DNA of 64,000 nucleotides from Phoronis australis (Eukaryota; Phoronida; Phoronidae), in NCBI GenBank assembly GCA_002633005.1, contig NMRA01000306.1:429160-493159 (forward strand), in the 5' to 3' direction. The notes under the pieces are model-generated. The model was not told where the DNA came from and searched no databases. It was given only the letters and a program-made list of their open reading frames with translations. The position numbers and the translations under genes are program-made. Below are positions 1 through 13,000 of the stretch, piece after piece. How positions within the stretch are numbered: the stretch's first letter is position 1; each line of letters starts with the position of its first letter.

Positions 1-1191
1 CACACCAACATTTCAAAACAACAGTATCCAAACATGTTCAAGATGAAGAATTAAAAATGTCGTTAAAGTTTTACAAAACTTCCTTTTGTTTTCCTTTATC
101 CAACATTTGATTGTTTTTTTTTTCTCAAAAATAAAAAATAATAGTTTTATAGTTCCTCAGGCAAACGTGGACCATTTAGAAAAATTCTGCCAGCGTTTCA
201 GAAAACAGTGCATCAAGCATAGCATTCGAAAATTTCATATAAAGGTGATAAGCCATTTGTGAAATTTGACGTTCTAAAGTTAGCCAGATTTGGACAGTAA
301 CTATACATGTATAACCTTAACTCAACTGAAGGCGACAAATTATCTAGGGAGGTGACGGATTCCTGATGATTAATAGTGGTGTATTTTGACATTCGTGTAG
401 TCTCGTGGTTCCGTGCAAAATGTGTCACATTTTGACGTTTGCTTTATCATGTCTTCGTTATTTTTGGTTATTAGATTTTTCAATGACACCCACCTGTGTA
501 GTTGATAATCAACGTGAACGTGGTTACCCTTAACCTAGTAGAACACATTTCTAAGCGTTTTTTAGAGCAAAAACTCGTCAATCGTGATAATGCTTAATTC
601 AGGCGTGTATGTCTGTGACATTGTCAGGACAAGTACGAAACGGCGATCTATTTCATTCACGGTCTGGAGTTTGGAGACGTTAGCTATTTTTGTGAACCGT
701 TTAAATATCTCACTGATCAACACTCTGTGATTAATTTATGGTGTGACCCTGCACATGTGTACTAACCGCTACTCCCTTACAATCGTCCACACCTAGTAAC
801 CCTTGTGCAGTTTGTGTAAAAGGATAGCAAGGGTTGTAGGAAAATTTGAACATCCCCGATAAATCAAGCTGGTTCTTGAATCTGAAAGTAATCAATTACC
901 AGTAACATGGTTAATCAACACACCGTGCAAGCTTTGTAACGGGATGAATAAGCGAATAACCGTTCAGTAGCATTAGGCATGAACTTTTAAAGTCACTGGG
1001 TGAACCGATAAACAACGTTGTGTATCACTTTGAAATGTTTGTTTTGACTGAAATGCCACTGATACATGTACTAATACTGATCTCTGTGTAGACACTTGTT
1101 AAACTTCACTGTACAACAGAAATAAGCAAAAATCACAATTATGGAAGTTTAGAAAACAAACATACCAAAAGCACTGCAATGTAAGATTTAC
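1..1191. other. Non-coding stretch, no gene recognised
   Basis: AT-rich sequence with short A and T runs. No open frame with convincing splice sites was found, apart from the possible small terminal exon near 213-300 on the minus strand mentioned for the exon at 1192-1370. It is probably intron or 3' flank of that gene. Confidence 0.4.
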
Positions 1192-1370
1192 CTGATACCA
1201 CCTTCTTTCCCCACGGCATGGAGGTCAACCATAGAACCGTTTGTGTCCCACTTGCAGGAACACGAATCAACTTTAAGACAATTTGGCGGTTTCGAGGCTT
1301 GGAGAGTCATTCCAGCACGTGCAAGACGGGTGTAGACAGAGGTAAACGTCAGAAATGCAATGACATGCAT
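1192..1370 (-). CDS. First coding exon of a secreted or membrane protein, possibly MRH-domain-like (partial)
   Basis: On the minus strand an ATG at 1370 opens a hydrophobic leader (MHVIAFLTFTSVYTRLARAG) typical of a signal peptide. A short mature stretch follows with CSCKW, then NGSMVDLHAVGKEGG, and a good donor CAG|GTAAAT just after 1192 in phase 2. The Cys-rich start followed by a G-x-x-x-DL-x-x-x-G-x-x-GG pattern recalls the first strand pair of mannose-6-phosphate receptor homology (MRH) domains, which bind sugars in the secretory pathway. That is a resemblance only. I could not place a second exon with confidence. A stretch at 213-300 (minus, YCPNLANFRTSNF then stop) is phase-compatible but lacks a good pyrimidine tract. 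The gene may leave the window to the left. Confidence 0.4.
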
Positions 1371-1996
1371 GTTTGTTATAATTATCTTGAATTTCTTGTT
1401 TTACTCCGAAGCTGATATACACCGTGATTATCACCGAAACACCCTGCGTCCCATTGTCAGTTACCGGAAGGTATCAAAACACAAGAGCCTATCAAGGTGT
1501 TGCACGGTGAAATCGGCAGTACGGTAAAGCAGATGGTCTATCACAGACGCAAGTACTCAAAGTGCACATCTTTGCCCCCTTGGTATAAACTTTAACCCTG
1601 CTATCTCTAGTCATCGATAATAAAGCAGGGAAGATATGACCTAGAATACATGTCCTCAGTCGTTTAAAAGGGGCTACTGGAGATACCTTATCACAGCTTT
1701 AGCGAGATATTCACATACCTCAATTACGAATGCCGCTTTCTGTTAATTTTTTCAAAGATGATTAGAGAAGAAACAGCAAAGTTGTAAAATTGTCTGCTAC
1801 ATTATTAAAAACGAAATGCAGACACTTTATCTCACAAATTCGATATGTAATGTCACAGTTTGATCGATTTAGTAAATCAGCTACTATGCTATTCCCCTAG
1901 GACTCTCTGAAAGTCACAATTACGATTTGAGAAGTTGTACAACTGAGAGAAGAATTGTTTAAGCTAACGATAACTATGAAGTTACAGAACAAAAGT

Positions 1997-2284
1997 CAGT
2001 GGCGGATTTAGGGGGCCAAGGGGGCCATGGCCCCTAAAATTCTATCAGATACCTTTTGGGAGTTCGGGTGCGCGCAAGCAGGGGCTCGTCGGGGGTGAAT
2101 AAACAATGCATAGGCCCTGAGCAAACTGAACAAACGGTTTTTTTTTAGTCAACAGGTCCGCAACCCCAAACATCCGAGGCCTCTGCTTCCCCACATTTGA
2201 GGCTGGGCGAGCGCGTCTGCCAAAATTCTGCTTATTTCTGTGTCCTGCCCCCCCCCCTAACTCAAAATCCTGGATCCGCCCCTG
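1997..2284. mobile_element. hAT-type non-autonomous element (MITE)
   Basis: A 288 bp element bounded by CAGTGGCGGATTTAGG on the left and CCTGGATCCGCCCCTG on the right, which are imperfect inverted repeats of each other. Termini of the form CAGNGGCGGATCCAGG are typical of hAT superfamily non-autonomous elements in marine invertebrates. The interior holds G- and C-homopolymer tracts and no coding sequence. Related copies sit at 5564-5717 and 41243-41553. A clean 8 bp target duplication is not visible. Confidence 0.7.
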
Positions 2285-2851
2285 AAAGGGGCCAGCTTTT
2301 TGAGAAATGCGTCAATGAGCTTATTGACCTTGTCAAAAGTCAATAATAGCAGGCCATAAGACGTGGGTTCTGGTTAAGTATCATAAGATCTCCATAACGA
2401 CCGAGACTTAAACCCGGATCTGTTTGCTAACTGGTCACTATTGCCTCCTGTCAGTCGATACCTAGTGGACATTTTCTGGTTGTCATACATCGTACGTGAT
2501 GATAATTGTTGGTTATCATATCGAAATTCGTGGACTGCAAACTGATTTAAGCGAGGGCGACAACGCATTTGTTTTGGTGGTTTGAGGTCTTACCCGGATT
2601 CTTCGTCCCGGAAGACAATGCGTTCACGAATTTGGATACAGTGGCATTAACATCTACACTGTATGGGTCTAACTGAATCGAAGCCGACTTAAAATGCATT
2701 GTACTTCAGCAATTAAAAATCCGGAATAGTTGCTTGCTAGTGAAACTATAGGTATCTGTGGACGTTACGTTAACATGAAATTCTGTTTGCATTTCAACTA
2801 CATATATGCACTTAAAGTGTTCATGAATGTAACGATTGGATAACTTGGAAA

Positions 2852-3384
2852 TTGAAAGAGTTCGTTCTTTCAATTTACTTGGTGTTATGGAGTCCATACA
2901 TAAACAATTTGTTGAGAAAGATAAGCAGTTTCTGTGGTGTTTTTAATAACCTAAAACATTTCTTGCCCTTTGAAACTTTGAAAACTGTATATAATGGTCT
3001 TGTCCTTCCTCATTTTAATTATGGCATTCTGCTATGGGGGTGTGAGCATAATAGAATATTCAAATTACAGAAAAAGGTTATTCACAATATTACCTCTAGT
3101 TATTTTAATGCCCATACAGATCCTTTATTTAAGACTACACAAATTCTCAAAATTAAGGACTTGTATATTGTTGCTGTTATTATATTTTTCTACAAATATG
3201 TTCATAATTACTTATCTTCATTTTTCAACACGTTTAATTTAATTACCCGTGGGTCTGTTCATGAAAATAACATTAGACAACGACATCTTCTACGAACTCC
3301 CCGTTGTACTGAATCATTTGCTGAAGATTCAGTTCGCAATGCCCTACCGATTGGGTTGGAATTGCCTCATGACTTCGAATAAGT
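2852..3384 (+). pseudogene. 3' part of a jockey/CR1-like LINE reverse transcriptase ORF
   Basis: An open frame of 176 codons carries the C-terminal thumb-and-connection region of a non-LTR retrotransposon polymerase: FLPFETLKTVYNGLVLPHFN, then YGILLWGCE, RIFKLQKKVI and AHTDPLFKTTQILKIKDLY. The block LVxPHFNYG-x-x-LWG followed by a KLQKK motif is diagnostic of jockey/CR1-group elements. The catalytic palm (YADD) is absent and upstream sequence is broken, so this is a dead 5'-truncated copy. It codes on the plus strand and overlaps no host exon. Confidence 0.75.
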
Positions 3385-4041
3385 CTGCTAAACACGAAGC
3401 CATGGCACACTGGACGCCTACAGTTTAGGCAATTATCTGTATATTCGGCGACAATCAATGAGAAAAGAACTATCTTACTTTATTTTATTTAACCGGTGTA
3501 GAAGTGCGCTCCTTCGCAGAGTCATATGGCGACAAAAACGCTGCAATACGCACCAAAATTATGTTCAGATGTTCGTAATTATGTGACGCTTATTCTAGAA
3601 AGTCTTCGTTTTCGCTGAAATGGTTATAAACATATTTTTTACGTATACAAAAACGTATCTATCCACCATAAAAATAAAGACGCAAAACACTCATTATAAA
3701 AGGGAAAATGTTGACTGCCGGGCTCTCAGCATACAGGCACTAAAAGAAAATCCGTTTACATAGTTTCTATAGCCGTTTTAGAAGAAAAAAACGGAAATTA
3801 AGAGTACATGGACATCATCGAAAAACACCTGTTTACGAGCACGTGGACATCGAGTTCATACATATAATAAGGTCCCGTAATCATCATAGATCTAAAAATG
3901 CATAGTTAAAGAGTTGGCACTACTGATGTTTCATACGTTGCTTAAAAATCTTAGTATCCTTGGTAACGAAATCAGTCAATTACCTTACACAAAGTCGAAT
4001 TTACCAAACTGACTAAAATAGTTTATAGTTTATTCATGTAT
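3385..4041. other. Non-coding, LINE 3' flank and downstream region of the gene at 4042-15713
   Basis: No splice-bounded open frame was found. The first part may be LINE 3' sequence. The remainder is the 3' flank of the minus-strand gene that ends at 4042; plus-strand TTTATTCATG just below the stop gives A/T-rich sequence in the gene's 3'UTR position, but no clear poly(A) signal stands out. Confidence 0.35.
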
Positions 4042-7000
4042 CTACAACCCGTTTTCTTCGGTCAGTTGCCAGTCAGATCCGAAGTCAAACTCTGGCTCTT
4101 CAGCTGAGTCACAGGCGTCGGTATCTTGTAATTTTCTATCCAGTTGGCACTGCAACTGTTGGACGAGTGTGTTGTGTCGTGCAACCAAACTGCCAAGAGT
4201 TGACAGATGTGCGTCGACAATTGCAGACACATCCTCGTTGCAGAGAGAGAACATCCGACTTTCTGAAAGTTTCCGTTCAAAAGTCTTCTCCAGAACGCTG
4301 ATTTCCTAAAAAATAACCATAGTCATTTTCCATCTGTTTTGGCCACAATTCTACTAATGGGTTTCCATATTTCAAAATTTGAAAGACATTTAGCTCTAGC
4401 TCTGCTGTGTGGAATTGAAATAAATTAACGATCTACATATTCCGTGGATGGTCACCGTCAAGGAATGTTTATCGTCACACTGCTAAACCCTTGAGTCAGG
4501 TTTCTAGCACCTTAACTTCCCCACCTTTCAGTGTTTTACTTTTTTCGTTTTTGTATTTGTCGCACATCTAGACATCCCTGCATGTTCATGTCTTTACAAT
4601 GCTGGTTCCAAATATATCGACTGATTTTTAAGAGAATTTGATATTACCCTGCACAAGTAAAGTTAACCAGAACCCTAAACAGGATCAGTGATTAGGTAAG
4701 TGTTTAAGCTTACTTTGAAGAAATGCCATTTGTTGTGAGTAGTGAAAGTCTACTTGATGTCGGTTACTGATTTATTGCGTTACATCAACAGTAACAGAGA
4801 AGGGGTTTTCAAGTAAATAATCACTAGAAACCGTATCCAGTTAAGTCCTGGAAAATGTATGAAAGTCAGTATTGAAAATAATTTATAATAACGTAATAAA
4901 TATAAAAAAACAAAAACATTTCATTTTTCACGCACTTTTGATTGCCCCATCTGCCATGAAGGGGAGGGGTTCGTGCCGCGTGAGCCCCTACATCTGCCCC
5001 CAGGGCGACATGAAATGAAATCGCGTTCTGTTAAGACTTACTTCTGAGCTGAAGTCTTTTTGTTCTTGTATGCCCATGCTACCCTGATATTGAGGAAAAA
5101 AATGGTGTTTGGGTTGACTTGAATTATTTGCTGTCAACAAGATTATGTGTGATTGGTACTCTGTCAATTCACATATTCTCTTTCTCAGACTTCCACAATC
5201 CTCTCGTCGGCTTGTCTTCACCACGTAGTAACTCATGTCCTAAGAGTAGACAACGTTGATTTTGACATTAATGACAAAGATATTTAATCCTCTAATGGTG
5301 ATTTCCTACAAAAAATATTTTATCCCCGGTTAGGGTACGTCTCCTCTGAGAGATAAAACCAATATTGAGCTAAAAGCACTGTCTTCTTTCAGTGATTTGA
5401 GAATGGACAGGATTAAATCGTCTGACAGCACTACGACACAGGTTTTTTCAAAAACCCTTACATGTACGTGAATGTATTAATGTGTTTCTCCAAGGCCTGT
5501 GACCCTTAGTTGAACCACGTCATTTTGCCCAGAACGTGATTTTATAGTTCAGACATTATGTCCCAGGGGTGGATCCAGGATTTTGAGTTAGGGGGTTCAG
5601 AGCAGAATATTATCCAGAATTTTGCCCGTCAGACATTCGCACACCCGTACTTCCAAATGAAATTTGGGAGAATTTTAGGGGGGGTGGTCCTCTTGGAACC
5701 CCTTAATTCCGCCACTGTGTCCAACAAGACGGTTACCCAAACCTCACAAAACTGAATAGGTTAGTGGGTTTACAAAGCGGAGTTTGTCATTTAGCAAGTC
5801 GATATTCATAAAATTATGCAAGATCATTAAAAATTTTGTGATTTAGCGAGGTATTCAATCATCATTTGCAGAACAATTTCAAGTTACGTACGTTTAAAAC
5901 TGACCAAAAGTAAGCATGAAGGCACGTTTTATTTCTGGGGGACGGGAAAGAAATGCAAACTCGAGCAAGGTCAGCATTTCTGCAAATCTCGCATGACGTC
6001 CCATGGTCGATTTTGTCCCCAAATACTTATCCAAGAGCGGGTATTCACCCAGTGTGCTTTTCACGATGGCTTTGATCACCACTACACTGTGTAAACCACC
6101 AGTGGCGGCCATTTTCACTGGCGCAGATCAACAAAAGCTTTAAAAAATACTAAGAACAATAAATCGCCAGGAACGGATGGTTTGAATTTTGAATTTTATA
6201 AATGTTTTTGGGAAGAAATCAATGGTCCTCTTTTTGAGTGTTTTGAATACAGCCTTGAAGTTGAAAATTGATCTCCCTCCCAAAATAGAGGAATTATAAC
6301 TCTTATACCTAAGTCTAAAGATGACTCGGAATTACAGTCATTAGATTTCTGGAGACCAATAACATTGTTAAACATTGATTACAAGTTGTTAACCAAAGTT
6401 CTGACGTCACGTTTAAATAATTGCATGTAGCAATTGATACATACATGTATTAATCAAAGTGCCGTTAAAGGGAGATTTATTGGTTACAATATAAGAATAA
6501 AAGATGTTATTGCATATACAAACTTAAATACAGTTCAAGGCCACATTCTATTTTTGTACTTCAAAAAAGCGTATAACACAATTGAATGGAAATATATTTA
6601 TAAGGTTTTGCGTGCCTTTAATTCTGGCCCCAATTTTAAAAAATGGGTTAACATTCTAACAACTCCACTTTCTGTCCACTGACTATATTAAACTTAAAAG
6701 AAGTGTTAGACAAGGAGACTCATTGTCAGGTCAGTTATTTTATTTATGAGTAGAAGTAATGGCGAATTATATTAGAAAAAGTAATTAAATTATATGTAAT
6801 AATATTGAAGGATAAGAATTTAAGGTATTGCAGTACGCTGACGATACAACAATATTTCTTCAAGACAAGACATCGGGTTCCAATTTATTAGACTTCCTTC
6901 AAAGTTTTGGGGAAGTCTCTGGATTAAAGTTAAATCCAAATAAGTGTGAAGGCCTCCATATTGGCAAGGATAAGGAATCCAATGAAATTTTGTATAACTT

Positions 7001-10000
7001 TAAATTGTCTGGAAAGCCAGTCAAATGTTTGGGCATATATTTTGGGCATAATAAGGAAAGAAAAAATGCGCGTAATTATGATGACAAAATTAAAAAAATT
7101 CAAAAAACATTAGATATATGGAAAAGCAACAATAGTTCCTTACTTGGCAGAATTAAGTTGATCAAAACTTTTGCTATGTCCAATATAATTTATGTTGTGA
7201 ATACATTAGGTATGCCTCCTAATAAACGACTGGAGATAAATGATATCATCCAGAGTTTGATATGGCAAAAATAAACCCCCAAGAATTAGAAGAGATATTG
7301 CTGTAAATAGTAAGGAAAGAGGAGGCTTAGCTGTTCCAGATGTCAACATTTTGTATAAGTTGTTAATTAAATGGAATAAGCCTTTTTAGAAGAAAAAAAT
7401 AAAGAACAGGAGATATTCCCTAAATATGTTTATAGAAAGTATGGAAGTTCTTTAATTTTAAATCTAATTATGATTATAAAAATTTGCTTATAGAAATTTC
7501 AACCTATTGTGCTCTGATATGTTATAGTCCTGGGAGCAAATAACCGACTACTTTCATAAGAATGTTGGTCTAAAAATCGAGTTTTATGGAATAACAAAAA
7601 TATTTTGATAAATGAAAAACTGTGTTCTACATCAACTATTACAATGCTGGAATTTTTAGATTTCGAAAATAAATTATAACCTTGGGAGTTTTTAAAGGAA
7701 AGATACAAATTAACCAATTGGATAAAGTACATTGCTCTGGCCAAGGCAATGAAAATTTCAGATAGTTCGGTTAATGATGGAGCCAGCAGCATGCACGACT
7801 TTGCACCGGATCGAATTGATACGCGATGGACAAAAGATGTGTTACTCTCCATAGAGACATCAGTTCCTGATGTAGATGCTTATTAGAATTATTTGCTGAC
7901 CAACAAATTAAACAGATTTATGTTATGCCTTTTAAGCTGTTGCCCCAACCCCATTTGAAAGTTTTTAAGTATTATCACATTCATAAAAAAAGTTTACACA
8001 AAATATGTTTTAAAGAAAATGAAAATAGTCCAAAACGATAAATGCTCATTTTGCATACTCGTAGAAACTTTTAATCACTTGTTTTTGGAATTTGAGCACT
8101 TGCTTTATTTTTGGAATAAATTACAAACTTGGATTTCAAACGTCGTTAGAGATAACCTGCTACTTGTTGAAAAGCGTGTCCTGCTATTTGCATACTTTGG
8201 AGATCATGGCTATGAAATTAATCACGTATTAAAGTTAGCTCAGTACATGTACTTTATACATACTTGTTCGAAGTCTTCATGAATTCCTGTACTTCAGAGA
8301 TTTCACCCACTTTTATTTGACACTGTCAAGACATGGAAATTTATGAAATCTAGAGAATTATCCCCTGACTTTTTTGAAACCCTTATACATTCAGTATAAA
8401 GTCAAGCAGAGCTGGAATGTGCGAATGTGAGAGTGAATGTGTTTGTGATTGTTTTCTTTTCTACTGTATCCCATTGTTAATTTCAGTTTATGCAAATAAA
8501 CTTATTAAAAAACAAGTATGCGCTCTCAAAATGGCGGCACATCCGCATCCAAGTAGACAAGAGCACAGGCCAAAGTTCAGGACTCAATTAACTCAAAACA
8601 AGTTCAAGGAACTATTATATACCATTTGTGGCAATTACTTCCCATTTAGTCCACAAAACACTATCCAACCCATTTTGGGGGAGCTACAAAGGCCTGTACA
8701 GTGATCTTAGACCAAACAACTGCAGAGGTCGCCGCCTCCATTTCAGTTAACCTCGACCGGAAACCTTTGTTAAAATGGGCGATTTATAATAGAATCACAA
8801 ATTAACACCCAAAAAAGTTGTCTTATACAGTGTAGCTTGGTCAAAGACAAGAATTACTTCAACAAGAATTCAATTCCATTCAAAATAACTTCAAAAATGC
8901 GTTTTCGCCATTAAAACCAGTTACCTTTTTGTTGTAACTTCGACGTGTTTTTTCTGGAAACTTTACATAAACAAAACTTGGTTTATTCTTTACAGTGTTT
9001 AAATCTTGTCTTCATATTTTAGAACGCTCGACGGGATACTTGATTGAAAACTGGAAGTTGGAAATGGATATAACGCAGACAGCTGATAAAGTAAGTACAT
9101 TACACCATAAGAAATAATTTCAATGGCTTGTATCTTCACATAAATATTTGGATAGTACTAAGCTACACTTATTGTGGCCTTTGTCGTTCGGTGAAAGATG
9201 TTTTTTACGGAGGCTGAGAAGAATTCAATAAGCCGTGTTTTGTGAAAAAAATAAAATGGCATTGAACACGCATTCCGTCGAAGAATCCGTCTTTTGATTT
9301 GTAGGAAGACAATTAACCGCTCTAAATTTGGTCTGAACGTGGCCCTTACTCAGTGCTGTGGTGGTATGCAGACGCCCAAAGCCCAGTGTATGATCTTGAG
9401 CACTGAATTTTAAAAGTGCTGATTTATTTGTTGTGTCGTGTACTCAACCTCGTTCATTGAAGAATTGGGAAAAAATGAACTGCCCAATACATGTAGGCGA
9501 CACAATATTTTATGGCGCCGAAAGCCGACGCAAAATATTGCACGACGTCATAAGCTTTTAAAAATTCTCATTTTGTAAACAACATATCACAAGAACCATT
9601 TAAAGTTAGAAGATTTTTTTCTCATCAAATGATGCTTGACAGAAAGTTTGAGAGTAGCACTTCGGTCCCCGGATGTCCTGTCCGACTCCCGGGATTTTTG
9701 TTCTATAGGTCTGTCGTGTTTTGGGGGGCTCAGATTACTTGTTTTTGAAGGTGCAGGAGTCTGTTTTCGACTCTGGGATGTCTGCTTTATACCGGGATTC
9801 CTGTTTCGATGGAACACCATTATTTTATGCTCATAACACCACCATTTTCTAATACAGTCATTAGATGGATACACACCAGTTGAAATCCCTCACTTACACA
9901 TTCCATCTGGTGATGTCTAATTGAAGTTAAGATGATACTAAACTTTGCTCGATTTCACCCAAACCTTGTTCTGTCCCCCGTGGGTACATCATAAATGCCT

Positions 10001-13000
10001 CCGCTGGGATTTATAAACATTTCCCAAGCATGGCGTTGCCTCATCTTGTCATTAAGTGAATCCCTGGTTCTTGGTTAGTGCTCTTTTTTCAAGACATGAA
10101 GCACGCATTAAGCGTTGGCAACGCTTTAGCAGATCTTGCAAGAGTTTTTAAAAAACACCTCCAGACCTGTGGTGGTTTACCACGGTGACAGAGCGTTGTT
10201 TTATTTTAATGGTTTTAATGAACGCGCCCTTGCTAGTCAGTATATGATGATAGCTTCATCAGGACATAATACCCTTTTAAGTGAAACAACTGACTTACAC
10301 TCGTGTATGAAGGTAATGGAAACAACATTTGTCGCTTCCTTTCAATTAACATCCTCTCCAAAAGTACAATTTGGTGTACATGTACTTTGTCACGAATTTT
10401 TGATTTAAAACACATTGTTGAAGGTCCACGAAGGTTACAGTGCAATATTTTGTTACTCGTTAATCTCGTTAAATAGGTTAAAAAGTACCATTTTAACTTG
10501 ATCTGTGCAGAGCTGGGGGTTATACAGACGTACAGTATGTATCGAAGAAGACGAGCTGCTGCGATATACATTGCCCCACTCGACAGATATTTGCGCGGGG
10601 TCGCCAGTACAGGTATGTTACGAGTGCGACAATTTATGTCTCCTTAACCCAATTGATACAATTGAAAATACAAGTGTAACTTTGACCTGTGTCGTGAACA
10701 AACAATTTTTGGCACGAAGGTGCGTGGTTATTGCGAAGACTGCTTGAGTTTTACCGTCGGTTTGAAAGGGGTCAGGGACAAGCAGGCGACAGGATAGCAA
10801 CACAGCAGATTCTTTCCCAAAAATTAGTTGACTGTACCCTTAAAATAGCGTTTTTGACGACACAGAGGTCCCTTTCAGTATAGTTTGGCAGCGACAGAGG
10901 TACAAACCCTGGGCAGTCGACCTGGACATATTTCGACCCTGCAATTGAAAACATATCCATCTATATATATTTATATGCAAAACTTGTTACAGACACAACA
11001 CGTGTAGTTGTTGACAATCTTTGATAAATTATGTTCGTAGCCCCGGAACAAAATCGACATTCAACAGAACATTGGTGAAGTAACTGACCATTAGAAGATT
11101 TTATCAATGAAGATGCGGCGGAAGTCCAATCGCTGTTACAGTATATGCTGATGACATGGTTCTGTGTTAGAGCACTCAAATTAATTTGCAAAGGACGTTA
11201 AACTGATTAGGGGGCATGAGTGTAAATCTGAAAAAAACTAAGATCATTGTTTTTAGAAATGGCGGGCCACTCAGAGCGTATGAGAAGTGAGATTACGGAA
11301 ATCAATTAGTGGATGTTGTCTCCCAATAGAAATATCTTGGAATATTTTACACCAAAATTAGTTTGGTCCAAAGCAGCTACTATGACTTATGTCTAACCAG
11401 TGTACGACGGAATTATCACTGAGTCTATCGCTTGAACTGTTGGATAAAATTGCTGTACCAACTATGTACTATGGTGCGGAAATCTGGGGATTAAAGAATA
11501 TGAATGACTTGAAAAAATATATGTCAAATTCTGAAAAATTGCTCTTGGAGTTGGAAATTCTTGCTCAAACGCAGCAGTATTGGGCGAATGTGGAATTTGT
11601 CCGCTCTATGCAAAGTAGTATGTCACGTGTGTAAAATATTGGCTAAAGTTGTTGAAAATGTCACATACTAGATATGCTAAAGCATGTTAGCTGATTTAGA
11701 TCGAAATGGAAGAAATTCTTGGGTATTTTATGTTAGACAATCGCTATCAAAATACGATTTTTGTGAAATTTGGTTGAATCAAGGTGTCACGTGCGAAGTG
11801 CGTTTTTAAGTACATGTATCTTCGCGAAAAAAGTTAATGACTGCTATGAGCAAGGTTTGGGATCAGAAATGGTAATTTTAAGACTGTGCTGTTTGAACCA
11901 TATGTTAAGTTACTACTACCTCACCTAGTCTTATTCAACCGTTTACAGTACATGTACTCGGTCACGTTGCTCCAACCACACACTACAAGTGGAAGTGGGT
12001 ATCACAACAGATTATGTATTATTTGAAATGATGATCTTGTAGATGATGAATACCAAACTAATAACCTTAATGCGTACAAACTGGGGCCAGTGTTTCCTAG
12101 TAAGACTAGACGTTATCCACGTAAACCAGAGTGTACTCAAGCAAGGCTTAACAGACGCTTATTGTGAGTTCGCACAAAACTAAGATAGGAAATTCCAAAA
12201 ATAAGATGGAGTTCGGTTTCGAGTCCAGAGTGATATCTGCGGAAAACGGGCCTTTGAATTCGACATGTTTTTTTTTAAACCAGAACAGTTAAACACTGTA
12301 ATAATAAAGAAGCACAACGTACCATAAAACGATCTGCTCTCCAGGACAGCAGTTACGTGATCCTTCCGTAACTTGTCGAATATGTTGTGATATTCCGCCA
12401 AGATATTCTGGATTTCAAAGGGACTGTAATCACTGCGTCCGTCCGAAATCCAATCAATAAATTCTTTTTCTTCTGATAACAGTTTCTGAAATCACACACC
12501 ACAGTATTGATAAAGATAGTACCGATTCGCAAAATGATATATCGTGTTGAATAAAATTGGCTAGAGGTAGGAGTTAGGGTTCATTTCACTGCTTCCTGTA
12601 TGCAGGGTAATTTAGGAATGTGTAGAGGGGGCTTGGTATTTATTTCATATTAACTAGCTCAAACGCATATTACACATCAAGTTTTTGGAAAGGCTGACTC
12701 GTCGTTACAAGCTCTCGGTGTTTAATTTCAATTGCCCTAGACCTCTCAGTTCCAAGGAAAATGTAAGACCGTTTTGAGAAATTTTAATTAGCTTTTTGCA
12801 CAACTTTCCGAGTGAAATGTGCCTCCTAAAGGCATAACACTGGCACAGCTTGTAACGAGAAATTCAACTGTTTTATTGATTTTGTGAACATTATTTTTGT
12901 CTGCCGCTGTCTCGAGATCTCCCAGTGCCCTCGGCTCAACCTACATGTAAGTAGAAACTTAGCGCCTATTGTGAGACATACGCGACCGTGAGTTAGTTTA

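Noticed and set aside
4062-4280. Alternative minus-strand frame of 72 codons at the last exon of the seven-exon gene
   Set aside because: The other frame is phase-consistent with the upstream exons and has a coherent helical composition.
9587-9874. Overlapping antisense frames of 95 and 66 codons
   Set aside because: No domain, no paired splice sites; located within an intron.
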